In this document: positions 8,432 through 17,900 of the stretch, piece after piece
Layout: every line of letters starts with the position of its first letter
Position numbering within the stretch: position 1 is the first letter of the stretch
Notes under the pieces: generated by a model
Seen by the model: the letters and a program-made list of their open reading frames with translations, nothing else
The model's database searches: none
Told to the model about the DNA's origin: nothing
Made by a program: the position numbers and the translations under genes
NCBI RefSeq assembly: GCF_000176015.1
Contig: NZ_ACYY01000004.1
Span: 62,001-126,000, forward strand
DNA: 64,000 nt
Direction: 5' to 3'
DNA from: Rhodobacter ferrooxidans
Lineage (GTDB): Bacteria; Pseudomonadota; Alphaproteobacteria; Rhodobacterales; Rhodobacteraceae

Positions 8432-9304
8432 TCAGGTCGCCGCGGCAACGCGTTGGCGCCACAGGGTGAACAGGCTGGCCGCGACCACCACGGCGGCACC
8501 GATCACCATGTTGGGGGCCAGCGTCTCGTCGAACAGGCTGATGCCGAGGATCGCGACGAACACCAGTTGCAGATAGGCAAAGGGCTGGATGGCCGAGGCT
8601 TCTGCCACCTCCAGCGCCTTGATCAGGCACCAGTGGCCGGCAGCGGCCAGGCAGCACAACGCCGCCATCCAGCCCCAGTCGGCGCCGGTCATCGGTTCCC
8701 AGAACCAGACGCCGACGCAGGTCATCGCAAGCGCGCCGACCATGCCGGTCCAGAAAAAACTGACCGAGGCCGCGTCGCCCCGCGCCACATAGCGGGTGAG
8801 AAGGCCGTAAAGCGCGAACAGCAACGCCGCCAGCAAGGGCATCAAGGCCCAGGGCGAGAATACCGCATAGCCCGGTTGCAGGATGATCAGCACGCCGAGG
8901 AAGCCGACGCCGATCGCCGTCCAGCGCCGCCAGCCGACCTTTTCGCCCAGCACCGGGCCGGACAGGGCGGCGACCAGCAAGGGGTAACAGGTGAAGACCG
9001 CGTGGCTGGGCACCAGCCCCAGATGCACGAAACCCAGCACCATGACGCAGACCTCGACCACCAGCAGCAGCCCGCGCAAGCTTTGCAGCAGCGGGTAATG
9101 CGAGCGGATGGCGCGGCGCAGGCCACCCGGCGCACGGGCGGCCAGCAGCATCACGAAGGCGGCAAAGAACCAGAAGCGGATCATCACCACCATATAGACG
9201 TTGTATTCGCCCGCCAGATGCCGCGACACGCCGTCCTGCACCGCGAAGATGGCCGAGGTCAGCACCATCAGCCCGATGCCGAGGCGGGTGTTCTGGCCGG
9301 TCAT
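8432..9304 (-). CDS. EamA/DMT-family transporter
   Basis: 290 residues, almost entirely hydrophobic, with about ten predicted membrane segments arranged as two EamA repeats (the second begins near WALMPLLAALLFALYGLL). This is an inner-membrane metabolite exporter of the drug/metabolite superfamily; substrate unknown. It starts inside the stop of mnmD (ATGA overlap), so it is translationally coupled to it, and ends one base from the convergent HIT gene. Confidence 0.88.
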   Translation of the reverse strand: MTGQNTRLGIGLMVLTSAIFAVQDGVSRHLAGEYNVYMVVMIRFWFFAAFVMLLAARAPGGLRRAIRSHYPLLQSLRGLLLVVEVCVMVLGFVHLGLVPSHAVFTCYPLLVAALSGPVLGEKVGWRRWTAIGVGFLGVLIILQPGYAVFSPWALMPLLAALLFALYGLLTRYVARGDAASVSFFWTGMVGALAMTCVGVWFWEPMTGADWGWMAALCCLAAAGHWCLIKALEVAEASAIQPFAYLQLVFVAILGISLFDETLAPNMVIGAAVVVAASLFTLWRQRVAAAT

Positions 9305-10002
9305 GCGCTGCGCACTCCGACCGACATGTGGCGTTTGGCGCCGTGGCCGGGGATGCGTTGCACGGCAAAGCCCGCCGATTGCAGGGCGCGGCGCACATGG
9401 CCTGCGGCGGTGTAGGTGGCGAAGCTGCCACCGGGGGCGGTGTGGCGGGCGACCTCAGCCAGTAGGGTGTCGGACCACAGCTCGGGGTTTTTGGCGGGGG
9501 AAAAGCCGTCCAGATACCAGGCATCGGCGCGGCCTTGCCAGGTGGGCAGGGTCTCGCGGGCGTCGCCCAGAATGATCTCGGCCTCGATGCCGTCCAGCGC
9601 CAACAGAGTCTGCCCCGCGCCCCATTGGGCAAGAAAGGGTGCGGCGACGGCCTCGGCCTTCGGGAAATGCGCCAGCGCGCGGGCGATATCGGGGGCGGCC
9701 AGCGGGTAGGCCTCGAACGAGGTATAGCGCAGGGTGCCGGGCTGACCGCTGGCCTGCCACGCCAGCAGCGTTGCCAGCAGGTTCAGCCCGGTGCCAAAGC
9801 CCAGTTCTGCGATGTGAAAGCCATCACGCAGCCGCGCAGGCAGGCCGTTGCCGGCCAGAAACACATGCCGGGTTTCGGCCAGCCCGTCATTGCGCGAGAA
9901 ATACGGATCATCGAACCGGGTCGAGACCGGCACGCCGTCGTCACGCCAGTCCAATGTGCCGCACTGGTCTGCCGGGGGGATATGGCTTAGGCCTTGATGC
10001 AT
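9301..10002 (-). CDS. mnmD: tRNA 5-(aminomethyl)-2-thiouridine methyltransferase (stand-alone)
   Basis: 233 residues. It has the SAM-binding loop ELGFGTGLNLLATL and the family motifs DAWYLDGFSPAKNPELWS and GGSFATYTAAGHVRRAL. It corresponds to the methyltransferase half of enterobacterial MnmC, which finishes the wobble uridine mnm5s2U34. Here it is a separate gene, divergent from an FAD oxidoreductase that resembles the other half. ATG 10002 (MHQGLSHIPPADQ) gives the expected N-terminus; the frame continues upstream only as antisense. Confidence 0.9.
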   Translation of the reverse strand: MHQGLSHIPPADQCGTLDWRDDGVPVSTRFDDPYFSRNDGLAETRHVFLAGNGLPARLRDGFHIAELGFGTGLNLLATLLAWQASGQPGTLRYTSFEAYPLAAPDIARALAHFPKAEAVAAPFLAQWGAGQTLLALDGIEAEIILGDARETLPTWQGRADAWYLDGFSPAKNPELWSDTLLAEVARHTAPGGSFATYTAAGHVRRALQSAGFAVQRIPGHGAKRHMSVGVRSA

Positions 10003-10086
10003 GGGCGCAGATTGGCCAAGCCGGGGGGGAATGGCAACGCCGTATCCGCCCGCAAACGATGGTTCAGTGCGATTCGGAGGGATGAC

Positions 10087-11139
10087 ATGGGCAAGCGCAA
10101 GGCGGCACCGGATGTGACGGTGATGGGCGGCGGCATCTTCGGGCTGGCCTGTGCCTGGGCCTGCCTGAAGCGCGGCGCCCGGGTGCGGCTGATCGAGACA
10201 GTGGGGATCGGTGCAGGCTCCAGCGGCGGGCTGGTGGGGGCGCTGTCGCCGCATGTGCCCGAGGCGTGGAACGACAAGAAGGCGTTCCAGCTGGACAGCC
10301 TGCTGATGGCGGAAAGCTGGTGGGCCGAGGTGACGGCGCAATCCGGCGTGGGCAGCGGCTATGCGCGGCTGGGGCGGTTGCAGCCGCTGGCCGATGCGCA
10401 GGCGGTGGCGCTGGCGCAGCGGCGGGCGGAGACGGCGGCAGAGCTGTGGCAGGGCCGCGCCACCTGGCGGGTGATCGAAGCGGGCGGGTCGGACTGGCAG
10501 CCGCCCAGTGCCTCGGGCTGGCTGGTCGAGGATACGCTGACCGCGCGGATGGCGCCACGGCGGGCCGGGGCGGCGCTGCTGGCGGCGATCAAGGCCAAGG
10601 GCGGCGAGGTGATCATCGGCGAGGGCGAGGCGCGGGGGGCGGTGATCTGGGCCACCGGTTTTGCCGGGCTGGCCGAGTTGTCGGCAGACCTGGGGCGCGC
10701 GGTGGGTGGGGCGGTGAAGGGGCAGTCGCTGGCCCTCGCCCATGACGCGCGCAATTGCCCGCAGATCTTCATCGACGGCTTGCATATCGTGCCGCACGAG
10801 GATGGCACCGTGGCGATCGGCTCGACCAGCGAAAGGGTTTGGGATGACCCGGTCAGCACCGATGCGCAGCTTGAGGCGCTGCTGGCCCGGGCGATCGCGG
10901 CCTGCCCGCAACTGGCCGACGCACCGGTGCTGACGCGCTGGGCGGGCTTGCGGCCACGCGCCCATTCGCGCGCGCCGATGCTGGGGGAATGGCCGGGGCG
11001 GCCGGGGCAATATGTGGCCAACGGTGGCTTCAAGATCGGTTTCGGCATGGCACCCAAGGTGGCCGAGGTGATGGCCGATCTGCTGCTGGAGGGGCGCGAC
11101 GGCATCCCCGAAGGCTTCCGGGTAGAGGCCAGCTACTAG
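10087..11139 (+). CDS. FAD-dependent oxidoreductase of the DAO/MnmC C-terminal type
   Basis: 350 residues. The dinucleotide-binding motif VMGGGIFGLACAWACLKRGA (about residues 12-31) is followed by SSGGLVGALSPHVPE and a C-terminal RWAGLRPRAHSRAPM and NGGFKIGFGMAPKVAE typical of D-amino-acid-oxidase-like enzymes. The position opposite mnmD makes it a good candidate for the oxidase activity that removes the carboxymethyl group from cmnm5U in tRNA, supplied in E. coli by the other half of MnmC. GGAGGG before ATG 10087 fixes the start. Confidence 0.8.
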   Translation: MGKRKAAPDVTVMGGGIFGLACAWACLKRGARVRLIETVGIGAGSSGGLVGALSPHVPEAWNDKKAFQLDSLLMAESWWAEVTAQSGVGSGYARLGRLQPLADAQAVALAQRRAETAAELWQGRATWRVIEAGGSDWQPPSASGWLVEDTLTARMAPRRAGAALLAAIKAKGGEVIIGEGEARGAVIWATGFAGLAELSADLGRAVGGAVKGQSLALAHDARNCPQIFIDGLHIVPHEDGTVAIGSTSERVWDDPVSTDAQLEALLARAIAACPQLADAPVLTRWAGLRPRAHSRAPMLGEWPGRPGQYVANGGFKIGFGMAPKVAEVMADLLLEGRDGIPEGFRVEASY

Positions 11140-11265
11140 GCGCAGGCGGCTGATTTGCGGCCTCTGGCGGGTGGTTCTGGCATTTTCCCCTTGAAAAACA
11201 GCCAAACCCGGCGCAATGAACCGCCGATGCCTGCGACCAGCGGGCGATTCCCTATTGGAGTGACC

Positions 11266-11484
11266 ATGGCCAAAGAAGAACTGCTCGAATTCCCCGGTGT
11301 CGTGAAGGAACTGCTGCCCAACGCGACATTCAAGGTCGAGCTCGACAATGGCCATGAGTTGATCGCCGTGATGGCGGGCAAGATGCGCAAGAACCGGATC
11401 CGGGTGCTGGCGGGCGACAAGGTTCAGGTCGAGATGACCCCCTACGATCTGTCCAAGGGCCGCATCAACTATCGCTTCAAGTAA
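11266..11484 (+). CDS. infA: Translation initiation factor IF-1
   Basis: 72 residues, a single OB fold ([20 protein letters not shown] ... RINYRFK), the exact length of bacterial IF-1. TTGGAG before the ATG serves as ribosome site. Its stop codon is followed immediately by the GTG of maf, so infA, maf, the RNase gene and yacG form one tightly packed operon. Confidence 0.97.
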   Translation: MAKEELLEFPGVVKELLPNATFKVELDNGHELIAVMAGKMRKNRIRVLAGDKVQVEMTPYDLSKGRINYRFK

Positions 11485-12063
11485 GTGCGGCTGATCCTCG
11501 GCTCTGCCAGTCCGCGCCGCCGCGAGTTGCTGGCCCAGCTTGGTGTCACGCCTGACGCCATCGTGCATCCCGACATCAACGAAGACCCGCATCGCGCCGA
11601 ACTGCCGCGGCCCTATGCGCTGCGCGTGGCGCGGGAAAAGGCGCTGGCGGTGCAGGCTGACGCCGATGACATCGTGCTCTGTGCCGATACCACCGTGGCT
11701 TTGGGGCGGCGTATCCTCGGCAAGCCTGCCGACGCGGGCGAGGCGGCGGCGTTTCTGCTGGCGCTTGGCGGACGGCGGCATCAGGTGATCACCGCGCTGG
11801 CGTTGCGGCGCGGCGACAAGCTGTGGTGCCGCGACGTGGTGTCGGTGGTGCGGATGAAGCGGCTGTCGGATGCCGAGTTGAACGCCTATCTCGACAGCGG
11901 CGAATGGCAGGGCAAGGCCGGCGGCTATGGTATTCAGGGGCTGGCCGGCGCCTTCATCCCGTGGATTTCCGGCTCGTTCAGCGCCGTCATGGGCCTGCCG
12001 GTGGCCGAAACCGCGGCGATGCTGGTGACCGCGGGCTACCCATTGTATCGGAGAGACGCATGA
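11485..12063 (+). CDS. maf: Maf family nucleotide pyrophosphatase
   Basis: 192 residues. The N-terminal [14 protein letters not shown] is the Maf signature; [16 protein letters not shown] and the later [17 protein letters not shown] are family motifs. It hydrolyses non-canonical or modified nucleoside triphosphates. The start is GTG, directly abutting the infA stop, and the stop overlaps the next ATG. Confidence 0.93.
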   Translation: MRLILGSASPRRRELLAQLGVTPDAIVHPDINEDPHRAELPRPYALRVAREKALAVQADADDIVLCADTTVALGRRILGKPADAGEAAAFLLALGGRRHQVITALALRRGDKLWCRDVVSVVRMKRLSDAELNAYLDSGEWQGKAGGYGIQGLAGAFIPWISGSFSAVMGLPVAETAAMLVTAGYPLYRRDA

Positions 12064-13103
12064 AAGGCCGTGTTGTGGCGCTGGATCTGATGAACGGGCG
12101 CCCGGCGGCGGCGCTGATCGTCGATGGCCAGTTGCAGGATTTCCTGATCGACCCGGCGGAGGATGAACCGCTGCCCGGTGCAATCTTCCGCGCCGTGGTG
12201 GACCGCCCGATCAAGGGCCAGGGCGGGGTGTTCGTGAAGCTTCCCGGCGGTCTCAGCGGCTTTCTGCGGCAGGTTTCCGGCCTTGCCCCCGGCCAGCGGG
12301 TGCTGGTGCAGGTCTCGGGCACCACCGAACCCGGCAAGGCGCTTCCCGTCACCACGCGGCTGTTGTTCAAAAGCCGTCTGGCGATCGTGACGCCGGGCGC
12401 GTCGGGCCGCAACATCTCGCGCCGTATCCATGATGAAGACACCCGCGCCGGGCTGGCCGAACTGGCCGAAGCCGCGATGCAGGGCGCGGACCCGACGCTG
12501 GGGCTGATCCTGCGGTCGGCCTGCGACGGGGCCGAGGCCGACGAGATCGCGGACGACATCACCGCGATGCGCGATCTGGCGCAGGCGGTGCTGGCCGATC
12601 TGGAGGGCGGGCCGGAACTGCTGGTCGAAGGCCCGCTGGCGCAGGAAATCGCCTGGCGCGACTGGTCCGACCCCGCGCCCGACGAGGTGGCCGACGCGCC
12701 GGGTGCCTTTGCCGCGCATGGTGTGGCCGAGATGGTCGATGCATTGCTGGTGCCGCAAGTGGCGCTGCCCGGCGGTGGCCACATGATGCTGGAGCCGACC
12801 CGCGCCCTGCTGGCGGTCGATGTGAACACCGGCCCCGACACCTCGCCCGCAGCCTCCCTGAAGGCCAATATCGCCGCCGCGCGTGACCTGCCGCGACAGT
12901 TGCGGCTGCGCGGGCTTGGCGGTCAGGTGGTGGTGGATTTCGCGCCGATGTCGAAGAAAGACCGTGCCGTGCTGGACCAGGTGCTGCGCGCCGCCTTCAA
13001 GGGCGAGGCGGCGGAAACCAGTCTGGCGGGCTGGACGCCGCTGGGGCTTTACGAGCTGGTGCGCAAGCGCGACCGGGTGCCGCTGGCCGAGGCGGTGCGA
13101 TGA
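12060..13103 (+). CDS. Ribonuclease E/G family protein (short form)
   Basis: 347 residues, much shorter than RNase E or standard RNase G. An N-terminal S1-like segment (about 30-95) precedes the catalytic core. The two metal-binding aspartates are visible in LLAVDVNTG and [10 protein letters not shown] see no CPxCxGxG zinc-link motif in the C-terminal end, so tetramer formation as in RNase E is doubtful. ATGA overlap with maf at its start and with yacG at its end. Confidence 0.88.
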   Translation: MKGRVVALDLMNGRPAAALIVDGQLQDFLIDPAEDEPLPGAIFRAVVDRPIKGQGGVFVKLPGGLSGFLRQVSGLAPGQRVLVQVSGTTEPGKALPVTTRLLFKSRLAIVTPGASGRNISRRIHDEDTRAGLAELAEAAMQGADPTLGLILRSACDGAEADEIADDITAMRDLAQAVLADLEGGPELLVEGPLAQEIAWRDWSDPAPDEVADAPGAFAAHGVAEMVDALLVPQVALPGGGHMMLEPTRALLAVDVNTGPDTSPAASLKANIAAARDLPRQLRLRGLGGQVVVDFAPMSKKDRAVLDQVLRAAFKGEAAETSLAGWTPLGLYELVRKRDRVPLAEAVR

Positions 13104-13276
13104 CCTGCCCGATCTGCGCCAAGCCTACCGACCCGAAATACCGCCCGTTCTGCTCGCGCCGCTGCGCCGATGTCGATCTGGGGCGCTGGCTGGCAGGCAG
13201 CTACGTCATCCCCGCCGAGGCTGCGGAGGACGATGACCAATCCTCCGATTCCAACCCCGATACGCCGCTGCACTAG
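13100..13276 (+). CDS. yacG: DNA gyrase inhibitor YacG-type zinc protein
   Basis: A 58-residue protein beginning MTCPICAKP and carrying CSRRCADVDLGRWLAGSY. The four cysteines (CPIC and C-x3-C) form the YacG zinc site and the DLGRW segment is diagnostic. The C-terminus is short and acidic. YacG binds GyrB in E. coli. The ATG overlaps the stop of the RNase gene, making it the last gene of the infA operon. Confidence 0.9.
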   Translation: MTCPICAKPTDPKYRPFCSRRCADVDLGRWLAGSYVIPAEAAEDDDQSSDSNPDTPLH

Positions 13277-13321
13277 CTTTGGTCAAAAGCCCCGGCACCG
13301 GAAAATTTCGCCAAAATCCAC

Positions 13322-13350
13322 TGGACAGCCCCGCCGCCCTCGCATAATAC
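13322..13350 (+). promoter_or_regulatory. Promoter-like sequence upstream of tRNA-Phe
   Basis: TGGACA at 13322-13327 and TAATAC at 13345-13350 are separated by 17 bases, close to sigma-70 consensus, and end 34 bases before the tRNA. An overlapping CATAAT at 13343 would give a 15-base spacer. Confidence 0.45.
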
Positions 13351-13384
13351 CGCTCCACCCGAACGGCCTGCCGTTCGACAGCGT

Positions 13385-13460
13385 GCCCAGATAGCTCAGT
13401 TGGTAGAGCAGCGGATTGAAAATCCGCGTGTCGGCGGTTCAATTCCGTCTCTGGGCACCA
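13385..13460 (+). tRNA. tRNA-Phe (anticodon GAA)
   Basis: 76 bases including an encoded 3' CCA. Acceptor arms GCCCAGA and TCTGGGC pair fully, the D arm is AGCTCAGTTGGTAGAGC, the anticodon arm GCGGATTGAAAATCCGC shows GAA in the loop, and the T arm contains GGTTCAATTCC. An antisense frame here that reads like PRDGIEPPTRG is an artefact of the tRNA. Confidence 0.97.
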
Positions 13461-13864
13461 CTAAACACTCCGAAACATTATGATTTTCATTTGCTTCGTG
13501 CGTCGAGCCGAGCAACGATCCCACCGTGGGCTTCATCTGGGCCACATTCGGCGCGCCAGGCCAAAGGTGCCAAGGCGCATGGCGATCTGCTGCTGGTGAT
13601 AGAAGGCGTGGCAGATGCCACCGTTTGCTGGACCCGCGTCCGGCAACGGCTTTGGGCATTGCTCGCTGACCTACGTTAAGGCCAGCCAATATCGAAAAGC
13701 GTAATTTCAAAAAGCTGCGGTGCTGCCCCCGATTCCACCCCGCAAGGCTGTGACCCCATCCGAAAAGCCAATGCTGCATCTGGATCCGCATCGCGGATGT
13801 TGGGTGATCTGGCTGCGGCACCGCGCGTCGGTCTGCGCAGATTTACAGACAGGAGACTGCTGCC
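13461..13864. other. Spacer of about 400 bp without a recognised gene
   Basis: Between tRNA-Phe and galU. Frames on both strands are open for stretches, but none has a ribosome site with a plausible protein and none looks like a known family. The last 15 bases hold AGGAGAC, the ribosome site of galU. A region just after a tRNA gene can be an integration target, but I see no attachment-site repeat of the tRNA 3' end. Confidence 0.6.
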
Positions 13865-14764
13865 ATGCATATTCGATCCATCCTCATCCCGGCGGCGGGC
13901 CTGGGAACGCGGCTGCTGCCCGCCACCAAATCGGTGCCGAAAGAGCTGTTGAACATCTATGACCGCCCGGTGCTGCAATTTGCCATCGACGAGGCGATCG
14001 CGGCGGGGGTCGAGCGGGTGGTGGTGGTGATCCACCCCGACAAGCTGGCGATCCGTGACTATCTGCGACCCGCCGACGCCTTGCTGCGCAGCCTGAATGC
14101 CGGGGGCAAGGCCGAGCTTGGCGCCCGGCTGGCCGCCGTGCAGGTGCCGGACACGCTGGAACTGGTGTTCGCCTTCCAGAACCATCCGGCGGGGCTTGGC
14201 CATGCGATTTCCTGCGGCGCCGGGCTGGTGTTGCCGGGGCCGGTCGGGGTGATCCTGCCCGATGACGTGATCCTGGGCGCGCCCTGCATTGCGGAAATGG
14301 CCGAGGCCTATCGCGGCGGTCACATGGTGGCGGCGATGACCGTGACGGCGGCCGAGGCGCGCAGCTATGGCATGTTCCGGCTGCTGGGGGCCACGGGCGG
14401 GCGCAGCATCGCGGTGTCCGGCATGGTGGAAAAGCCAAAGCCCGGCACCGAGCCGTCGCTGCTTGCGGCGGTGGGGCGCTATATCCTTGATCCGTCGATC
14501 TTTTCGACGCTGGAGGCCACCGGGCGCGGCGTGGGCGCCGAGATCCAGTTGACCGACGCCATCGCGCAGGACGCCTGCCGCCTGCCGCTGACCGCCTTCC
14601 GGTTCTCGGGCCAGCGCTATGACTGCGGCAGTTATGACGGGCTGCTGGCGGCGGCACAGGCACGGCAGCGCGAGGTGAAGCAACACCGCAACGGCCATGC
14701 GGCACCGCCGGGAACCGAAGGGCGGATGGGCCGTTGCTTCGGCAAGGCCAACGCCGCGCGATGA
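13865..14764 (+). CDS. galU: UTP-glucose-1-phosphate uridylyltransferase
   Basis: 299 residues. It has the nucleotidyltransferase start ILIPAAGLGTRLLPATKSVPKE, VILPDDVIL as the metal-binding region and VEKPKPG in the middle, as in bacterial GalU. It makes UDP-glucose in the cytoplasm. AGGAGAC lies before ATG 13865. It is followed 30 bp later by a small gene and then the giant glucan synthase gene, which consumes UDP-glucose, so the cluster links precursor supply to polymer synthesis. Confidence 0.95.
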   Translation: MHIRSILIPAAGLGTRLLPATKSVPKELLNIYDRPVLQFAIDEAIAAGVERVVVVIHPDKLAIRDYLRPADALLRSLNAGGKAELGARLAAVQVPDTLELVFAFQNHPAGLGHAISCGAGLVLPGPVGVILPDDVILGAPCIAEMAEAYRGGHMVAAMTVTAAEARSYGMFRLLGATGGRSIAVSGMVEKPKPGTEPSLLAAVGRYILDPSIFSTLEATGRGVGAEIQLTDAIAQDACRLPLTAFRFSGQRYDCGSYDGLLAAAQARQREVKQHRNGHAAPPGTEGRMGRCFGKANAAR

Positions 14765-14794
14765 CCGCAACGACAGGACCGAAAGGAGATGCAG

Positions 14795-14962
14795 ATGCGC
14801 TGGGAAGAAATTGAAGCAGGCTGGATGGCGATGACCCGCCGCGTGCGGGCCGACTGGCCTTGTGCCGTGGCCGACAGCGCGCCGGTGGTGGCATTTCTTG
14901 ATCCCGGCCGGGCGACGGATGCCAAAGCCGCCACCCCGCCGTTGGACGGGCCGATGCCGTGA
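14795..14962 (+). CDS. Small CsbD-like protein
   Basis: 55 residues starting MRWEEIEAGWMAMTRRVRAD. The spacing of W, I, E, W, V/R and W resembles the N-terminal half of CsbD-family stress proteins (consensus W-D-x-I-E-x-x-W-x6-V-K-x-x-W), but the second half diverges. ATG 14795 has AAAGGAG six bases upstream; an ATG at 14789 is directly against that site. The stop overlaps the GTG of the glucan synthase gene (GTGA). The family call is tentative; I know of no function. Confidence 0.5.
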   Translation: MRWEEIEAGWMAMTRRVRADWPCAVADSAPVVAFLDPGRATDAKAATPPLDGPMP

Positions 14963-17900
14963 CATTGCGCTTTGGCTGGCACCCGCGCCGGGCCAGCCCT
15001 GACTTCTGGCAAGACCGGCGCGCCATCCGCGCCGACCTGTTCGGCACCGAACGGCTGGAGCATCATGCGCTGTCGCTGGCGGCGGTGCAAAAGCTGGCCA
15101 GTGGCCGGCCAGTCTCGGTGCGGCGGCTTTCGGCGCGGCTGAAGGATAATGCCGACACCCTGCTGGCCGCCTATCGCAGCAATGCCGCGGCCTTGCAGGC
15201 GGGTCAGCCGATCACCCCGGCGGCGGAATGGCTGCTGGACAATTTCCACACCGTCGAGGCGCAGGTGCGCCAGATCCGCGCCGACCTGCCGCCCGGCTAT
15301 TACCGGCAGTTGCCCAAGCTGGCGGCGGGGCCGTTCGCCGGTTATCCGCGGGTGCTGGAACTGGCCTGGGCCTATGTCGCCCATACCGACAGCCTGTTTG
15401 CCGCCCCGGCGCTGACCCGTTTCGTGCAGGCCTATCAGACCGTGCAGCCGCTGACGATCGGTGAGCTTTGGGCCGTCGCCATCACCCTGCGCATCGTGAT
15501 GATCGAGAACATGCGGCGGCTGTCGGTGCAGATCGTCGAGGCGGGGGTGGTGCGGTCGCAGGCCGATGCGCTGGTGGACAAGGTGCTGGCGGGGGCGCGT
15601 GGTGCGATGGCGGCGGTGGACCGCGGGCTGGCGGCACAGGGCGGTGAGGATGGCCCCGACATCTTCCTTGCCCAGATCGCCAAGCGGCTGCGCGGCGCCG
15701 ACCCCAGCGACACGCCGCTGCTGGGCTGGCTGGAGGGGCGGCTGGCCGGGCAGGGCGCTTCGATCGACGCGGTGGTGACGGGGGCGCAGCAGCGGCAGGG
15801 CGCTGCCAACGTGACGATGCGCAATCTGGTCACCTCGATGCGGCTGCTTTCCGAACTGGACTGGGCCGAGTTCTTCGAGGCGGTCAGTCTGATTGATGTG
15901 CAACTGCGCCAGGGCAGCGATTTCGCCGCGATGGATTTCGCCACCCGCAACCAGTATCGCACCGCGATCGAGACTTTGGCGCGCGGCTCGGATTACAGCG
16001 AGACCGCGGTGACCGAGGCGGCGCTGGCCACCGGTAATCCGGGCAAGGCCTTGATCGGGCAGCAAAAACGGCTGCTGGAAACCGCGCTGGGGTTTCGCCC
16101 GCCGTGGCGGCTGCGGTTGCGGCGGCGGGTGCGCGGGCAGGGCCTGCCGGGATATCTGGGCGCGCTTGGCCTGGCCTCGGCCGCGGTGCTGGCCTTGGCT
16201 TTGGCGGCCAGCGGGGCCGGGGGCTGGAGTCTGGTGGCCCTGGCGCTGACCGGGCTTGCCGTGGCGGTTGAGGCCGGAACGGCGCTGGTCAATCTGGCGG
16301 TCACCCGCAGCCTCGGGCCGCGGCTGTTGCCCGGCATGGCACTGGAACATGGCATCCCGCCCGATCTGCGGGTGCTGGTGGCGGTGCCTGTCTTGCTGTC
16401 CGACGCCGCCGATCTGGCCCAGCAGATCGAGCGGCTGGAGGTGCATTTCCTGTCCTCGATCGGCGGGGCGGTGCATTATGCGCTGCTGTCGGATGGCCCC
16501 GATGCCGCCCTTGAGACCACGCCGCAGGATGCCGCGCTGTTTGCGCTTGCCACCGAAGGCATCGCCGCGCTGAACGCCCGCCACCCCGGCGAAGGCGGCA
16601 ACCGCTTTTACCTGTTGCACCGCCACCGGCTGTGGAACCCCGCCGAGGGCGTCTGGATGGGGTGGGAGCGCAAGCGCGGCAAGCTGGTGGAACTCAACCG
16701 GCTGTTGCGCGGGGCCACCGACACCAGTTTTGCCCTGGGCCCGCCGCTGCCGCAGGACATCCGCTTTGTCATCACGCTGGACGCCGACACAAGGCTGATG
16801 CGCGACACCGTGCGGCGGATGGTCGGCAAGCTGGCGCATCCGTTGAACCGCGCCCGGCTGGACCCCGGCTTGCAGCGGGTGGTTTCGGGCTATGGCATCC
16901 TGCAGCCACGGGTCACGCCGTCGCTGCCGCTGGGGCAGGACGGCTCGATCTACCAGAAGGTATTCTCCAGCCCCGGGGGGATCGAGCCCTATGCGGCGGC
17001 CACCTCGGATGTCTATCAGGACCTGTTCGACGAGGGGTCGTTCACCGGCAAGGGCATTTATGATGTCGATGCCTTCCGGGCGGCGCTGGCCGGGCGGGTG
17101 CCGGAAAATGCGCTGCTCAGCCATGATCTGTTCGAAGGCGTGTTCGCGCGGGCGGGCCTCGCGTCCGACATTCAGGTGGTCGAGGATTTCCCGGCGCGGC
17201 AGGATGTCGATGCCCGCCGCCAGCACCGCTGGGTGCGCGGCGACTGGCAGTTGCTGCCGTGGTTGACGGGCAGGCGGCGGACGGTGGGGGGCCTGCCTGC
17301 GGTCGGGCGCTGGAAGATGGTGGACAATCTGCGCCGGTCGCTGCTGGCGCCGCTGACCTTAGCCAGCCTGCTGGCCGGGTGGCTGTTGCCGCAGGCGGGG
17401 GCCTGGACGCTGGCGGTGCTGGCGATGCTGGCCTTGCCGCATCTGCTGGCGCTGCCCTTTGCCATTTTGCCGGGGCGGGCGGGCATCACCTCGCGCAGTC
17501 ATCTGGTGGCGTTGTGGGGCGATACCAAGGCGGCGCTGGCGCAGATCGGGCTGTCGCTGGTGTTGCTGGCCGATACCGCCTGGTTGCGGCTGGATGCGGT
17601 GGGGCGCAGCCTGATCCGGCTGGGTCTGACTCGGCGGCATCTGCTGGAGTGGATGACGGCGGCGCAGTCCGGCGGCGGGGCGGTGCCGGGGTTTGCCGCG
17701 CAATACCGGGCGCGGGCGGGCGGGGTGGTGCTGGGTCTGGGATGCTGCGGGTTGGCGCTGGCGGTGAACCCGGCCAGCCTGCCGGTGGTGCTGCCGTTCG
17801 CGCTGCTGTGGCTGGCCGCCCCCGAGGTGGCCCGCCGCATCAGCCTGCCGCGCGCGCCGCGGGCCGCAGCCCCGTTGTCGCCCGCCGAAGCGCAAGCCCT

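Noticed and set aside
10003-12183. Minus-strand extension of the mnmD frame by more than 700 codons
   Set aside because: The extension is antisense to the FAD oxidoreductase, infA and maf and has no domain content; mnmD begins at 10002.
13396-13821. 141-codon minus-strand frame with PRDGIEPPTRG
   Set aside because: That peptide is the well-known antisense translation of a tRNA; the frame covers tRNA-Phe and has no independent support.
13461-13864. Integrative element attachment next to tRNA-Phe
   Set aside because: No integrase gene and no duplicate of the tRNA 3' end were seen in the neighbouring sequence.
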